A DNA stretch of 64,000 bases from Chrysaora quinquecirrha (lineage: Eukaryota; Cnidaria; Scyphozoa; Semaeostomeae; Pelagiidae), in NCBI GenBank assembly GCA_014526335.1, contig JACTAT010000317.1:259524-323523 (forward strand), read 5' to 3'. This document shows positions 1 through 13,400 of this stretch, in pieces (position 1 is the stretch's first letter; each line of letters starts with the position of its first letter). The notes beneath the pieces are model-generated. The model saw nothing but the letters and a program-made list of their open reading frames with translations. It was not told the DNA's origin and made no database searches. A program made the position numbers and the translations under genes.

Positions 1-75
1 CTATATGGTAGCGTCACAGCCAGGGCCGAGGTCTCGTGTAGTTAACCTACTTCCGAGGTCCTAGTGACTAACGCT
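1..75 (+). repeat. 3' fragment of tRNA-derived SINE (family A)
   Basis: The block with 'ccagggccgaggtctcg', 'gttaacctac' and 'gaggtcctagtgactaacgct' matches the 3' body of the SINE seen complete at 32466-32640 and again at 17690-17890. Only the tail is inside the window. Confidence 0.55.
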
Positions 76-323
76 AACTAAACTATTTCGCCGACACTTT
101 TTACAACAACTCAAATAATGCAATACGAAAAGCAAAGTGATTGTTGTTCCAAAGTGTTCTATACGCGCATTTTTTTATAAGGCAGTGCTTTTTAAGAAAG
201 GTAGAACTCGGAAAGGCCAAAAGTTAAGGAACCTCTAGCACTGGATCGCAGACTGCTAAGGAATGTGAAGATTTTTCCGGCCTGCTCTCTTCTTCCCTCC
301 TAATTATCCTCCCTTTTTGGTAG

Positions 324-3300
324 GGTTTACATCTTCAACAAATGTCATTGTTCTTGCCGGAACGAATCGGCCGGATGTTCTAGACCCGGCTCTACTTCGA
401 CCAGGACGTTTCGACCGACAGATTCATCTCCCTCCGCCGGACATCAAAGGAAGGTACGTTGTGAACTATTTTTGATTTTGATATTTTAAATAACATTGCT
501 CAGTGGATTGTGCTTGCCGAGCAATGTTATGTGACGTGTCCAAACGGTGAAACATTGCTTTGAAAGCAAATCTTCAATGTTTGAAGAACAATGTTTGGTC
601 ATTTGGCGAGTCCTTAAGCATTGTTTCCAATAGATCACAGGCTTTCACTGAGTGCTACTGAAATTTTGGAATTAGTTGCTGGCCGTCGTCGAATATGCTC
701 TTTCCATTGCTACTATGTCGAACCTTGATACATTGTAGAAGCAATAAAGAATCTATAAGGCTGCGTTCTTTTGGGACTCTTTTCTGCGTCTTTCTTTTCT
801 GGAGACTTCCGAGAGATCTAGCTTGTTCATTTGGAAAACTTTCAGGAAAGTCTGAGGCTAAAGAGGCTCTAAGCTCTCCTAACCCCCAGAGCTTGAAGAT
901 TTCGTCGACTTCGCAAAGAAATTTTTTCCAAACAACTTCTCTAGAGTCTTCATTTTTTAAAAAAATGGCGTTTTTTTGCGTCTGGAATCGGAATCCTCCA
1001 AAGTCTACTTTTTTTTAAAAAATTCAGAAGAAACAAAAGTCCCAATAAACGCACCCTAAAAAATCATAATAGAACTTTTCAAAGAGGTCTGGGTCGGCGT
1101 GACATTTTTCTGGAAGATGGTGGACATTTTAGTAAGGGAATCCTCTCCGCGTGGAATGACCTGTATTGCAGTCTATAATCAGGGGAGGAAGTGCAGCGAA
1201 TTTTGCTTCAAATTCACATTTAATCGGAGTAAAATTGTAAGATAGGATTCAAGTCCCAGCTTATCTGCTCAAGGAGGCATTCGATCAAGTACTTTCCTTT
1301 TTCTGAGTTATTTGCATCTTGTTTCAAGAGTTTCTGCAGATATTTTCAAGATTTATTGTCGTAGATTCCTTTTCTAATTTTGTCTTATATTATTCGTGAA
1401 TTTGAAGAAAAATTTGATGCACTGTCTATCCTAAAGTGACAACAATCAAGGTCGTTGCACGTGTTCCCTTACTCGAGATGTCTGCCATTTCAGAAAAAGT
1501 TCCGACCAAAGGCCTCTTTGAAAAGGTCTGTATGCAATGAAGCAGCATTAATTGCAGCAAGGCATTCTTCTAAAAAGATTGAATTGAAGCATTTTGAGCA
1601 AGCCATTGAACGTGTTATAGGAGGTCAGTCTTTTAATTTATCATTTTATGCCTAAAAATTATTATTTCGTAAACTTAGTGAATATCTGATAAACCTTGTT
1701 ATCAAACATTGTCTGATAAACCTATATACTCTTAGGTCTTGAGAAGAAGACGCAGGTGTTGCAGCCTTTGGAAAAGAAAACTGTTGCTTATCATGAAGCC
1801 GGCCATGCTGTTGCTGGATGGTATCTTGAGCATGCTGATCCTGTTCTGAAGGTACGTATTACCGTAATAATTAGTGGCGTAGGAACCAAGGGCATGTGCC
1901 TCCAACCATGCCCCTTTCTACACGCTTGAGCAGTTTCCCTTCTTGAGCCTTTTGAATTATTTTTAAGGCTGTAAAATACCAGTAAATCTACATGTGAAGT
2001 TTTTAGGAAGGGAAGGAAGTTGATATTCGTTCCAGATTCGTTTGGGATTCGTTCAGATGGTGATTTACTCTGTAATCATAGCCGATGTGGTCTGTAATGT
2101 TCGAGATAACGATAGCCAATTTCGAGCATTTGAGATGGCGAATGTAAGTTGTACATAATTGTATGTGATTTGTTTTACAGGTCTCTATAATTCCACGTGG
2201 ACGTGGGTTAGGCTATGCACAATACCTACCAAAAGAGCAATACTTGTACTCTAAAGAACAAGTAAGTAATGACTTTAGTTTCACTTTTAAAAGGATTTAT
2301 TGAGTTAATACAGTTGAATGAGGTATTTTCCTAAGTTTAGATCGGGTGACTACTACGAGGAATAAACATTACGTGATCGATTATCGAGTAAGTATTTGCT
2401 TTTTACAGCTCTTTGATAGAATGTGTATGACACTTGGTGGGCGTGTCGCTGAAGAGATATTTTTTGGAAGAATAACAACAGGAGCTCAAGATGATCTGAG
2501 TAAAATCACCAAAAGTGCATATGCTCAGGTAACTTAAAAGTTCGTTTTTTTACCCTAGTTTATCATGCCTCAAATAAGCCACCCATATAGTTTTTAGGTA
2601 AAATAAAGTCACCAAGGGACTGCTTTTCCAATTTTCGTACTTGCAGGCTTCAGTTAAGTTCCTGCCGCATTAAAATTTTACCTGAAACCTAATTGTAGCA
2701 ACAGCGTTGTGGTCTAAATCCAGCTCTTACGTGATGGTGTCAGAAGCTTAATGAGGTCGGGTTTCGAGCCTCAGCCACGGTAGCTTCACAGAAAGGGTCA
2801 AGGTCTTGTCAGTTCATCAACTCTCTACATTCTTGTGCGTGATTTGCCCTAAAATTGCCGTCTTTTAGTCTACTACTAGCCTAGGGATACTCATTCGACT
2901 TTACACATTACTCCTGGTCTGCGTGCATATAGCAGGATGCAGTGCAGCCACACACGGCGCTCATAGTTACCGACCAGGTACCCATTTATGCACCTGGCTA
3001 GAGAGAGGCACATTTGCGTCAACAACTTACCCAAGGTTGTTATCTCTGAAACACAAGTGGAAAGACCGTGACTCAAGCCCACAAAATTTTCGTTGTGAAT
3101 CCTGTACGCTAACCATTGCACAACAGTGACCACAGAATAAACAGTTGTAATATTGAAAGTATACACAATTTATATATTTTCCCTTTTTTACACTGTATTA
3201 AGGTTGTAACATATGGTATGAATGAGAAAGTTGGCAATATCTCATTTGATCTTCCAAGAGAAGGCGAGCCTAACCTTGATAAGCCATACAGTGAAGCAAC

Positions 3301-4251
3301 TGCTCAACTGATAGATGAACAAGTTCGAGAATTGATTGATCTTGCTCACAGAACAACGTTTGATTTGATTACAAAATACAAGGATGATGTTGAAAAGGTA
3401 TCATGATGCTGTTTTTACATTCTTTGTAACACACTGTTACTGTAACATTATGTAACAGTCATGTTACACCCTGTTTCATCATGATGCTTACATTCTTTGT
3501 AATACACTGTTACACACTGATGTACAAAACGCGGTTACACGCTGTTACATCATGATGCTGTTTTTACATGCTTTGTAACAAACTGTTTCTCACTGATGCA
3601 TAACACTCTGATACACACTGATCCATCATGATGCTGATTTTACATTCTTTGTAACACACTGTTACACTTTGTTACACCCTGTCTAGGCAAAGTTGTGTAA
3701 GTCAGTAAATATCTTTCTCGGATGCAGTCGGACGAACTAAATTTCGGCTATCTTCAGAACTTTTTTCGGATCAGTTCGTTATACCATAACAAACATAATC
3801 ACCATTATCAGGTGACTATATACTAAACCCCATTGAATTGAAAATATTTTTCATAAACAAGCAAAAATCAGTAGTGAATCAGAAATTTAATGGCAAAAAC
3901 AACAACTTAAGGAAAGATTTTTTTCCAAGAGAATGTTCTTCTAATGACACTCTATCTTGTCCTCTCTTTTCTTTAACAAGCTTTCAAGCAATTTAAGGTA
4001 ACTTGAAATCTCCACCTCTCCAAATGTTTCTACATTGCATTTTTCAGGTTGCCCAACGCTTGTTGGAAAAAGAAGTACTCAGCCGTGACGACATGATCGA
4101 CTTATTAGGCCCCAGACCTTTTGCAGAGAAATCAACATACGAGGAGTTCGTTGCTGGCACTGGAGGCGAGGTTGAAGACACAACTTTACCCGAAGGACTT
4201 AAAGAATTTGAAACTGATGATGATGATGAGGAGACTCCTATACCAACATAG
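324..4251 (+). CDS. AFG3L2: AFG3L2-like mitochondrial AAA metalloprotease, 3' part (7 exons seen)
   Basis: This is the C-terminal half of an FtsH-family protease of the mitochondrial inner membrane (m-AAA), which degrades and processes membrane proteins. Exons: 324-453, 1526-1623, 1736-1851, 2181-2261, 2409-2528, 3203-3397, 4048-4251, stop TAG. All junctions are in phase. Seen in order: the AAA second region ([20 protein letters not shown]), [12 protein letters not shown], the zinc-binding HEAGH in exon 3, [19 protein letters not shown] (family zinc-ligand region), and the tail [16 protein letters not shown] ending in an acidic run. It resembles AFG3L2 more than paraplegin ([17 protein letters not shown]). 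The Walker A/B half lies left of the window. Odd: about 40 residues expected between 'DIKGR' and 'VCNEAA' are not found in 454-1525, yet 453 and 1526 still join in frame. It may be an assembly loss, a pseudogene copy, or an exon I missed. Confidence 0.9.
495..650. repeat. Degenerate MITE fragment (CAAACATTG family)
   Basis: Contains 'caaacggtgaaacattgct' and 'caatgttt' blocks shared with the better copies at 20455-20745, 26630-26880, 35890-36121 and 50521-50770. Lies in the intron where an AFG3L2 exon is expected. Confidence 0.45.
2701..2870 (+). repeat. tRNA-derived SINE (family A)
   Basis: 'tgtggtctaaatccagc' looks like a degenerate box A and 'gggtttcgagcctc' like box B. The body ('agggtcaaggtctt', 'gttcatcaactc') resembles the copy at 32466-32640. 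Intronic in the AFG3L2-like gene. Confidence 0.5.
2885..3128 (-). repeat. tRNA-derived SINE (family D), reverse strand
   Basis: Reverse strand begins with a tRNA-like head ('tgtgcaatggttagcgtac', then 'gtgggcttgagtc' as box B). The far part ('ggtacccatttatgcacctgg', 'agagaggcac') resembles the core also seen at 12600-13000 ('gggtactcatttaccgacc'). The short ORFs on both strands here belong to the SINE. Confidence 0.45.
3402..3690 (+). repeat. Tandem repeat, about 4 x 75 bp
   Basis: Units start at about 3402, 3478, 3548 and 3626 with 'tcatgatgct', then 'ttacattctttgtaacac'. The array begins three bases after the splice donor of the exon ending at 3397. Confidence 0.7.
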
Positions 4252-7200
4252 ATGTCTGAGTAATGTTTATACTTATATTTCAGTCACTATAATTCTGTTA
4301 GTATTGTTTTTGTTTTAAATTACAGTCTTGAATTCGTTTCAAGACGTTAGTTGTTTCGCTTTAGATAGGTTTTTATCTGAATGAAACGCAGAGTATTTTG
4401 CCATTTTTCATACAACTCATCGCCGACATGTTACCGTCATCTATACCCCATCTATAGCCTTGTTTTCGTAAGACCACGAATGTCGCATGATTTCCATTAG
4501 ACCACAAAGGTGGCATGGTGATCGCTTTATCATAAGATGCAAGTGAATAACATTCAAGTGAAGGCATTTCGTCCATATAGTTCCTGTGATGATAAGAGCA
4601 TCCTGGAGTTGACCTTAGAATCGTGAAAAGCAGGGATGAATCAAACTTTGAAGATTATTTCGATTTTGTTACTATCTGACTCCACTAAAGATGACCAACC
4701 GGGATAATCGGTTAAGACAGTCGTGCCAAGATCGTGGAACCGTTACGATCTTGCCGAAACTACGCTTTGAAATCTATTGATCCTGAAACCTTTGCAATTT
4801 GAAGGTTCACTTATCTAAACGCGAAAACGTCGTTTTTGTTCTCGGCTAAATCTGAGGCCTACTGTACATTTGTGCATGAAGAGAGAAACCAAGGTTTACG
4901 TATATATCCGTTGTCTCCTTGTATTATCTGTTGACGTTACAGACTCTTTATGTAGTCCAGCAAAGAGCGTTATGGCAAAAATAGGGATTACCTGATCCCT
5001 ATTCTGTGGTTATGGGCAATGTCTCAATAGCAGGGCTAACCGTTACATCCACAGCTATGAAATTCGCTGACAATATGCTGACATGTAAAGCGTTTTTTAA
5101 CAGGCTAGAAAAGATTTACTCTTGCGTACCAAATCCTGTACCGAATGGCCATCCCTCCGGTAATTAGGCACTGCGATGCCCAAGAGTTGGCCTCCAGTTA
5201 ATGAATGACAGTCACACTCTGCTCTAGTTTGATAAAGAACGTGCTTTGACCGTTGTTACATTTGAACGCTTTCTCTGGCTTAAATGCTTCTTATGTAAAC
5301 ATTCATAAACTATAAATTCTTTTATCGTGCAGTACAATAATGTAGTGTATGTATTTAGATATAGAGAATGAAGCCGTGGCGTGGTTGTATTAATTGTGAA
5401 AAATATAACTTGTAAAGAGATCGTCTGTTTACTAATAATATTATGATCATGAGACCTACTTTGGATTTATGTGCATTGAGTGTATTCTGTGAGTTTAGCC
5501 ATAGAATAGGGATCTGATAATGGTAGCCGGTCCCTATTGATGCCCAATCCCTATTCCGTGCGAGCTGGGATCCGTCTTTGCGTCTGCATGGGTTCGAAGC
5601 CCGCTATCTTCGAAATAACTGGGGCCAACAGCCTGCACAGCTGTCTGTCCTGTCTGATGTCGGTAAATTGTATAATCGATCTGTTGGTATTATATAGTTA
5701 TTAAGGTGCAAGGATCCTTTATAGGTATTCAGTTGTATACCGTCGTTTACCTATTTCCACTGTCAAATAAATTGCTTACAACTTGCATGCTTTCATGTCG
5801 GAAAACGCGCGAATGTTCTTGAGGACAAAGGCCTAATGGGGCTACCACTTTGCAGCTTCGGTGATAGGCAACTCTTAAAACCCTATGTTAAATCCTACAT
5901 GTATCCCAAGAATCCCAAGTCCTATGTTTTTTAATTATATCTAAGAAATGCATATGCTCCAGGAGCTGCCCTTAGGTTTTCGTTGTTTGGGCGTCCAGCC
6001 AAATTCAGTAGCGAAGACTACGGCTAGGCGAATAAGTGCTATGATGAGATAGGTGAATTGTGTCTTTATACAAATAACACCTTTTATATACCATGCAGGC
6101 CCAAAGCTGAAGATTCCAAAATTATATAGATAACAGAAGAGACACCAGAAAGACGAGAGAGTTAAAGGTTTTACCTGTTTTGAAGATATAGGAAATAAAT
6201 ATTTCTAAACGTAGCGACCAGATCGGAAAATTTTTCAATTCTCTCGTCCAGTAGGCTCAACATGGTAAGAGAGGAAAGGAACAAATATCCTGAATGATGA
6301 GCTTGTTTTTGCTAAGTTTTCCTTGCTTATGATTTCTTACGTTCCAGTTAGTATAAGTGGAATACAGTGCCCTGAGATTAAAGTTGCGTTCTTTTGGAAA
6401 TTTTATCTCCTCTGGATTTTGAAAAAAGTTGAATTTGCTAGCTCCGGTTTCAGATGCCAAATACGCATTTTCTTGAATAACGGAAGACTCTAGAGAAGTT
6501 TATTTGGAAGAAATTCTCCGAAGTCCGTGAGATCTTCCAGCTCCAGAGTCAGCCTCCTGTATCCGATTTTCCGGGGAGTTGTCCAAAATAACGTCTTTCG
6601 ATCTATCGGAAGTCTCCAGAAAAAGGAAGACGCGGAAAAAAACCCCCACCCGAGAGTGACAGTCGAATGAACTTTTAATTTTTGGAAACTTCTTTTCGCT
6701 GCCATTCTTGAGCTTGAGCTTACCTACTGTTTGTGGGTAATAGGTTCGAACCCAGTAACAACTTGCCGTCGGAATGAACCACAATCTTTGAAGCAGAGGC
6801 GGATTTGGCCGAGTTCGGCATAAATTGATAGGTTGTGCTCAAGTTCGACTCTAGTAGGTCTACTTGCTATCCAAACAAGGTCGGTAAATCTTACCGTTTC
6901 CCTTGGCTGATTATCAGTCTCCGGCTAATGCTCGTGAGCTGCAGGTCCACATCAGCTGTGAGCCTTCCCCTTGAACTGCTGACCCGCGTTACCAAATAAA
7001 GATTGGTTTTTGCACCGAGTTTCTATCTCCAGGGCGTGAGTTTCATTGTCTGCGTGGGTTCAAGGTTCGAAACCAGCAGTCAAACCAGAATTTTAGCCCA
7101 CAACCAGCTAAGCCGGTCAAATGAATAGCCGCGGCTGAACGCGTGACTAATTATAGCCTGTTTCAATGATACCCTCATTAGAAGGATTGAAACTAAATAA

Positions 7201-7443
7201 CCTTTTCTGATTACTTCTATATCCATAGAAACTCCTAAACAATTCTATTGTCTTGTTTACAAATTTATCTGCCTACGTAAACAAAGGGCATGCGTCAAGT
7301 GACTTATTAATTATCTCTATTCATTTGCTATGGCAACAACTTCATGCAGAAGAAATTCAATTGACTGTCGGAGGAGCGAGGAAATGTAATCTCGGATTTT
7401 ACCCTCATAAATCGTCAATAAACTGTAAATAAACAACTTAAAC
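4252..7443. other. Gene-free stretch
   Basis: No ORF or exon chain is convincing here. Related blocks with 'ccctattc' or 'gatccctatt' and 'atgcccaatccctattcc' near 4985-5040 and 5505-5570 look like the ends of a decayed repeat. A SINE-like head with 'tgggttcgaagcccgc' lies near 5575-5660 and another ('gtgggttcaaggttcgaaacc') near 7030-7080. The 60-95 codon ORFs on the minus strand at 6257-6784 show no recognisable domain. Confidence 0.5.
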
Positions 7444-10400
7444 ATGCCAGACGAATCGTGAGTATCTTTTTTCGTTAATAAATAATATATTACAAAGTTC
7501 GTTGCTCGATTTTCAGCCATGGAAGCACGTTTATTTTACTTCCTCTTTTTCAAATGGCCTACGCTTAGGCCGGCCGGGCCGATTGTCTGGGCCGTTTGCG
7601 AAATCTGTCAAACGAAATCTAAAGTTTTGACTTTGTTCTGATTTACTAAAGTTAATGTTTTATTCATTATAGGGTTCGCGTCGCTGTTAGGGTTCGTCCC
7701 TTTAATTCAAGGTTAGAAAATGTTTCTCAATTTCTTTGCTATTTTTTTGCTTTTGTGTTTCAAAATTTCATTTGGTCATTCAACCTCTTTTCTGTTGCAA
7801 GTTCTCATTTCTACTGTATTTCTGCTCGTTTTTATTGACCCAGTGATTACGTTATGATAGCACCCTGCAACACCCACAATATTGAACTGCCAGATTTGAT
7901 AATGCAATAATGAAATTGAGCATTTCATTGTTTTCTCGTATTAGGGAGAAAGACAGGAGTGCAAAATTGGTCATAGACATGAAAGGAACAATGACAACTA
8001 TTCAAAACCCAGATGAACCCAGTAAGTCAAATTCAAAGTTATACCCACTTGGAACCTTATGACGCAGTCTTCTTGACTACATAGCTTTCTAGACAAGTCA
8101 GCCCACTGCCAAGTCGGCCCACTACCAAGTCGGCGTGTCCCTAGTAGCCCCATGGACTGGACAAGTCAGCCAACCGGCAATGTCAGCCAACAACGTTGTT
8201 TACTAGTTATTTTCCAATGTGTTGGGATATTGGGGGCTGGCACCTCCAAGCTCCCACTGTTTCAAATTGTTTACAGTGCACATTTCAAATTTATTACATT
8301 TTAGTGGGCCGACTTGTTTTACACTGACAGGCTGACTTGTCTAACACATTTGGGCCAACTTGTCCTGTTACCTTTGCAAGAGCTGCTTTCCAGAATCTCA
8401 GGTGTGTAAGAGCCCCTTTCTATTGTTCTTGCAAATTTAACTTGATACTTAATTCCTACGTATTTGACTATATTCTAATTTAAATAATACTGAGTAGTTT
8501 TTGATTGATGTACTTTTTTCTTTTCAGATCAACCACCAAAAGAGGTGAGGAAAGTTTAATTTTTCTTAAATATCTTCTTTAAGTACAGTAAAAACCCACC
8601 CAGTACTGACAGTCTCTTATCAGATATTCTTGAACTGAAAGTTTCTTAAAATATTTTTACTTTAAACTTTTTCAAAACAAAGACACCTGTGTTCTGTGAA
8701 AGTTCATCATCCTTTGTCTGAAGGTTAAATATTTGATCCTTATTTGGATTGTGACCCAGAATTGAACAAACATTATTTACTAAGGGATTTTAATTTCCAT
8801 TCTTTCTTATTTGATGCTTTTTGTTATAACTTATGTCTGCTCAAATAAAACTGTCCTGGCTTACAGGTTAGTGGTTGTCTTGTTAAACATAAGGGAGGCT
8901 CCATTAGGGTATTTGGGATACAGTATTTTTCCAGAAAAAAATCCAAAGGATCTGGGATAATTATGGAAAAAATAAGGTATATGGGTACACGCTTTTTTTA
9001 TAAGGAGCACCTTTCTAAGGAACTCAAGGCTGCAAATTCCCAAAATATTAAGGAACTTTAAGGAACTGTCAAGGCTCAGATGAAAAACTAAGAAAATTTT
9101 TTTTTCAAGAACAAGACAATTTGTACAAAAAAATAACATAATAGCAATATATTTCCCGTCATTCTTTCCAAAAAAACTCCATGTACATTTAAAGTTAGAA
9201 AATGAAGTAAGTTCATATAAATTTGCTGTAAAAATGGGTATTCAAACATATCTCATGACAAAGTACATTATAAGGAACTTCAGCCTCATTTTGCTAAAAA
9301 ATTAAGGAACTCCAGCCTCAACGGAGCCCAAATGTTCCTTATAAAAAAATGTGTATTTTTGTTTTTGTGGACCTCTAGGGTAAAGTGGAGAAAGTAAACA
9401 TGATAGATCCCAAAGTCAATATTGCAAAATCTTTTGAAAAATCTAGCATTGTATTTGTGTAAAACCACTTATCTTAGTTAATTGAACACTTAGGTAGAGA
9501 TTTAAATAGTTTCATTCTAAAATACTCTTTTATTTTGCAGTTTTCATTTGATTTCTCTTACTGGTAAGTTTTCAAAGTTTTTTCATAAGCTATAAAATAT
9601 TTAACTGCAACTCAGAAATGTTCAAGGCATAGTCAATTTGTTAGGTCAGCCTCTTTAATTAAATTTGGTTTGAGTTCAAGGTTCAAGCTAAACAATTCAA
9701 GAAATATATGTGCTATGGCTAAACAATTCAAGGAAAAGGTGCTCAACAAATTGAAGTTGTTGAATGCATGTTTTAACTGTTAATGATAATAGACCAAAGA
9801 AAATCCAAATTATTTGAAAAGAAATTTTGTTTGAACTATCAATTTAATCTGTTGGTTCAAACAAATTAGATTCCACTCTGTGTGATACTCTGGTGTCTGA
9901 GATTTATTGTTGGTTTTGTGGTTTGACCAAAGGAAGCATGAGAGCTATTCATATTTAATGATGGAATTAAGAAAATATGCCCTAAGAATCCTGTTGTGAG
10001 CTTTGAAAGCCCTGAGGAACTGAGAAACTGTTTTCATTTTGTATTGGTTTAATAGGATGAGAAATCTTATGCCAAATTTCTACCAAATTACATGATTTGA
10101 TGCCATTTTCATTTCATAACCCTTTCATATGGGGATATTAGCTGTGCAGTTTGGCACACCACCTTTAATTTTTAGTTGAACTCAAGAGATTCAAAATTCA
10201 TTTGCATGCATTTTATACACCTCTCATATTGAAATTCTTACAGATGCAACATTGCATGCAACAAGATGCAACATTGCATGCAACAGATGCTCCATTGAAA
10301 TGTTGTTTTGTATAACTGAATTGCTTTTTAAGGTCACAGTGATTCAAAATTCATTTGCATGCAATTTATACACCTCTCATATTAAAATTCTTACAGATGC

Positions 10401-13400
10401 AACATTGCATGCAATAAGATGCAACATTGCATGCAACAGATGCTGCATTGAAATGTTGTAATGTATAACTGAATTGCTTTTTAAGGTCACACGATGGGCA
10501 GAAAGAAAATCCGGATGGTTTGCTTGTACCAGATAATCCAAGATATGCTGATCAGAGAACAGTCTTTAATGATCTTGGCCAAGGAGTTCTTGACAATGCA
10601 ATGCAAGGTAGGCAACTTGCTGATAAGATTCTTGCTAAAACCTATACTGCCTTGTTTTCCAAAAACCCATCATGTATGTTCAATGGCAAAATTTGCAAAA
10701 TTTGTACCCAGGAAAACTTGAGCCTACAAGATTTTTTTAATCATTTTCTTTTAACGTTGGTAACAGAATAGCTAACTTTAAAAGAAAAAAGTGACTACTA
10801 CAAAAACAATATACAACATAACATAAAATGCAAATTTTTTCCAGGTTTCAATTGCTCTTTATTTGCATACGGTCAAACTGGTTCAGGGAAATCTTATTCT
10901 ATGGTTGGTTATGGTGCAAATAAGTAAGTGGAACCAATATTATGTTTAATTTTACGGAAAATATTGTGTTGTAGGCCTGTTGTATTGTGTCCTTTTTTAA
11001 TGTCCCCTTTATTAAGCACATATAGTGCACACAAATAAGTCAAAATTAGAGGTGTGGAAATTTCTTTCCAACTGAGATTCTTTGAAGTTCCAACTGAGTT
11101 TTGATCTTTTGATAGAATGCAAATTGCAACCTGGTTTGTTTTGAATAAGATTCTTGGTCTGTTGTTAAAAATCAGTTGCAGAACAAGAAAGGTGCAGTTA
11201 GTAATGTTAACTTCCAGAATTTGGGAAAATCAACATGAAGTATATTTTCCTTATGGAAGAGACTGTTATTAACCCGTTTTGAAATAACCTTATTGGCTTC
11301 TTTAAATTCCATTTTCAGAGGTATTGTGCCAATTACTTGTGATGAGTTGTTCAAGATCATTGAAGCTGGTGATGGTTCTACTGTGAGTTTTACACCTTAA
11401 TAGTTTTTTCGTTAACTCAAATGGGATTGGAACGTCCAGGGGACCAATGAACATGCTTCGATTTATTGGATGTTTGACTTCGTTATCGGGCCTCTCAATA
11501 ACTCGAATTGTTGGGAAAAGTAGATATTACCCAGATATTAGCAACATGTTGTTGTTCTGGACTGTGGTTCGTGATAGGTTCATATTAAGCTAGAGGTGCA
11601 GTCTTGGGGATGGAGAAAGATGGTTTGCAGTTCCTCGCAGTCTAAACAGTACGAGCTGAAAAATTCATTTCATTACAAACGTTACTTGATTTGATAAAAA
11701 AATATGAGCTAATTCAGATTTTTCCTCGAGTGGTGGTCGTATACCAAAATAGATGAGATTCAAACCTGGACTGCATGGTCAGAGAGTTAACGACGTTTCC
11801 ACTGAGCTATAACTGGCTATAAGCACCATACACATTTATATTATATTCGTCATGAATTGCGAAAACCAGGATAGATTTTCCTAGATTTTTTTATAGAATT
11901 TCTCTATTTCGATATCCTAAATTTCTTCAAACCTTAAAGGCTATTTATATGAATTTGTTATCTTTTAGAAATATCAAGTCACTTTCAGCATGTTGGAAAT
12001 TTACAATGAACAAGTCAGGGATCTGTTAACCAAAGACAACCCTAAAGGAGGCTTACAAGTTAGTATATAGTCTTTAAGTTATACAGAGCTTCAAAATTGA
12101 GATGAACAGCGGAATCATTTTCGCGCATACTTAAAAGCTTTTTTCGTCTGACACTCCTCAGAGTATGAACGTCAGAAACAGACCGAAACAATAGACTAAG
12201 GCGGAATTTATACCCATATGCGGATTGAAATGCACCAATAAGAAAGAACGAAAAGCTGAATTGGCATTGTGTTTAAAACACCAATCAACTGGACGGATAC
12301 AGCGAGTAGTTCTTTCGGTCTTTAGAGAAATTTGCTGCACTAGCTCTCGCAAAACGTTGCAGCAGTTTTCTTTTCCTGAAACATTCATTGAAAATGTACT
12401 TATGAAAAGAAATGCAACAGAATTTAATGATTGCACAATTGTTGAAACACAGAAAACACTATAATTGAAGTAATAATCCAGATATCAAAAGCTATTGATG
12501 ACAAATAACAGCAAAGTATTTGAAGCTTCTATCAAACAATTAATTCAAATAGAAGCAAAAAGCAAGCTGTTGACGCCGGTCGGGATTTGAGGTACTTATT
12601 GAGCTGATGGGGACTTGCAACTTGTGCCCCCAGACTGATATTCAAGAACGCATACCCTGGATACTCATTTGCCGACCTCAGAAGGGTGGACAGCTGAGTT
12701 GACTGAAGGCTTGTGGATAATGATCCCGACGAAATTCAAACCCACGACCTTACGATCGTGAGAGGAGCACCTTAACCAACTCTCTAGTATTAACCGACGC
12801 ACAAGAGGTATTAAACCCCTGTAATCTTTATCTATAAGCAAGCAAGCAAGCAATATTTTTTGTTAAAGTAGGTTGGGGGTTCTGGCAGCTATGCAGCTGA
12901 TGTGGACCTGCAGCTTGTGCCCCCAGACTGATATTCTAGAACGAATACCCTGGGTACTCATTTACCGACCTCGGAAGGATGGACAGCTGAATTGACTGTA
13001 GGCTTGTGGAAAGTGGTCCCGACGAGATTCGAACCCACGACCTCACGATCGCGAGACGAACGCGTTGACTACTCGGCCACATCACCTTTACCTTTTACCT
13101 AAGACATCATCTTTTGATCTCCCTAGGTTCGTCAAAATCCCAAAATTGGGGCATTTTATGTCCAGGGGCTGAAATTCGTGGCTGTAGGTAGTTACAAAGA
13201 AATCGAGAAAAGAACTGAGGAAGGTTTGTAATGTTGCTATTGCTTTTGCGAAGAGCTGAGGTGTAATATGTCTAAGCAAGTATTTCTTGCGACAACCACA
13301 TCATTGGATTAAATCAGAAACCTATAACATAACATGTATTTTGTATCATACAGGTACTGCTAATAGAACTGTAGCATCAACTCAGATGAATGCAACAAGC

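Noticed and set aside
10252..10771. 69-83 codon ORFs over the tandem duplication
   Set aside because: They overlap the duplicated intron and kinesin exon 6 in other frames.
12880..13085. A functional tRNA gene on the minus strand
   Set aside because: Boxes A and B are present but the sequence continues into a repeated tail shared with 12568-12800, as in a SINE; no clean cloverleaf was found.
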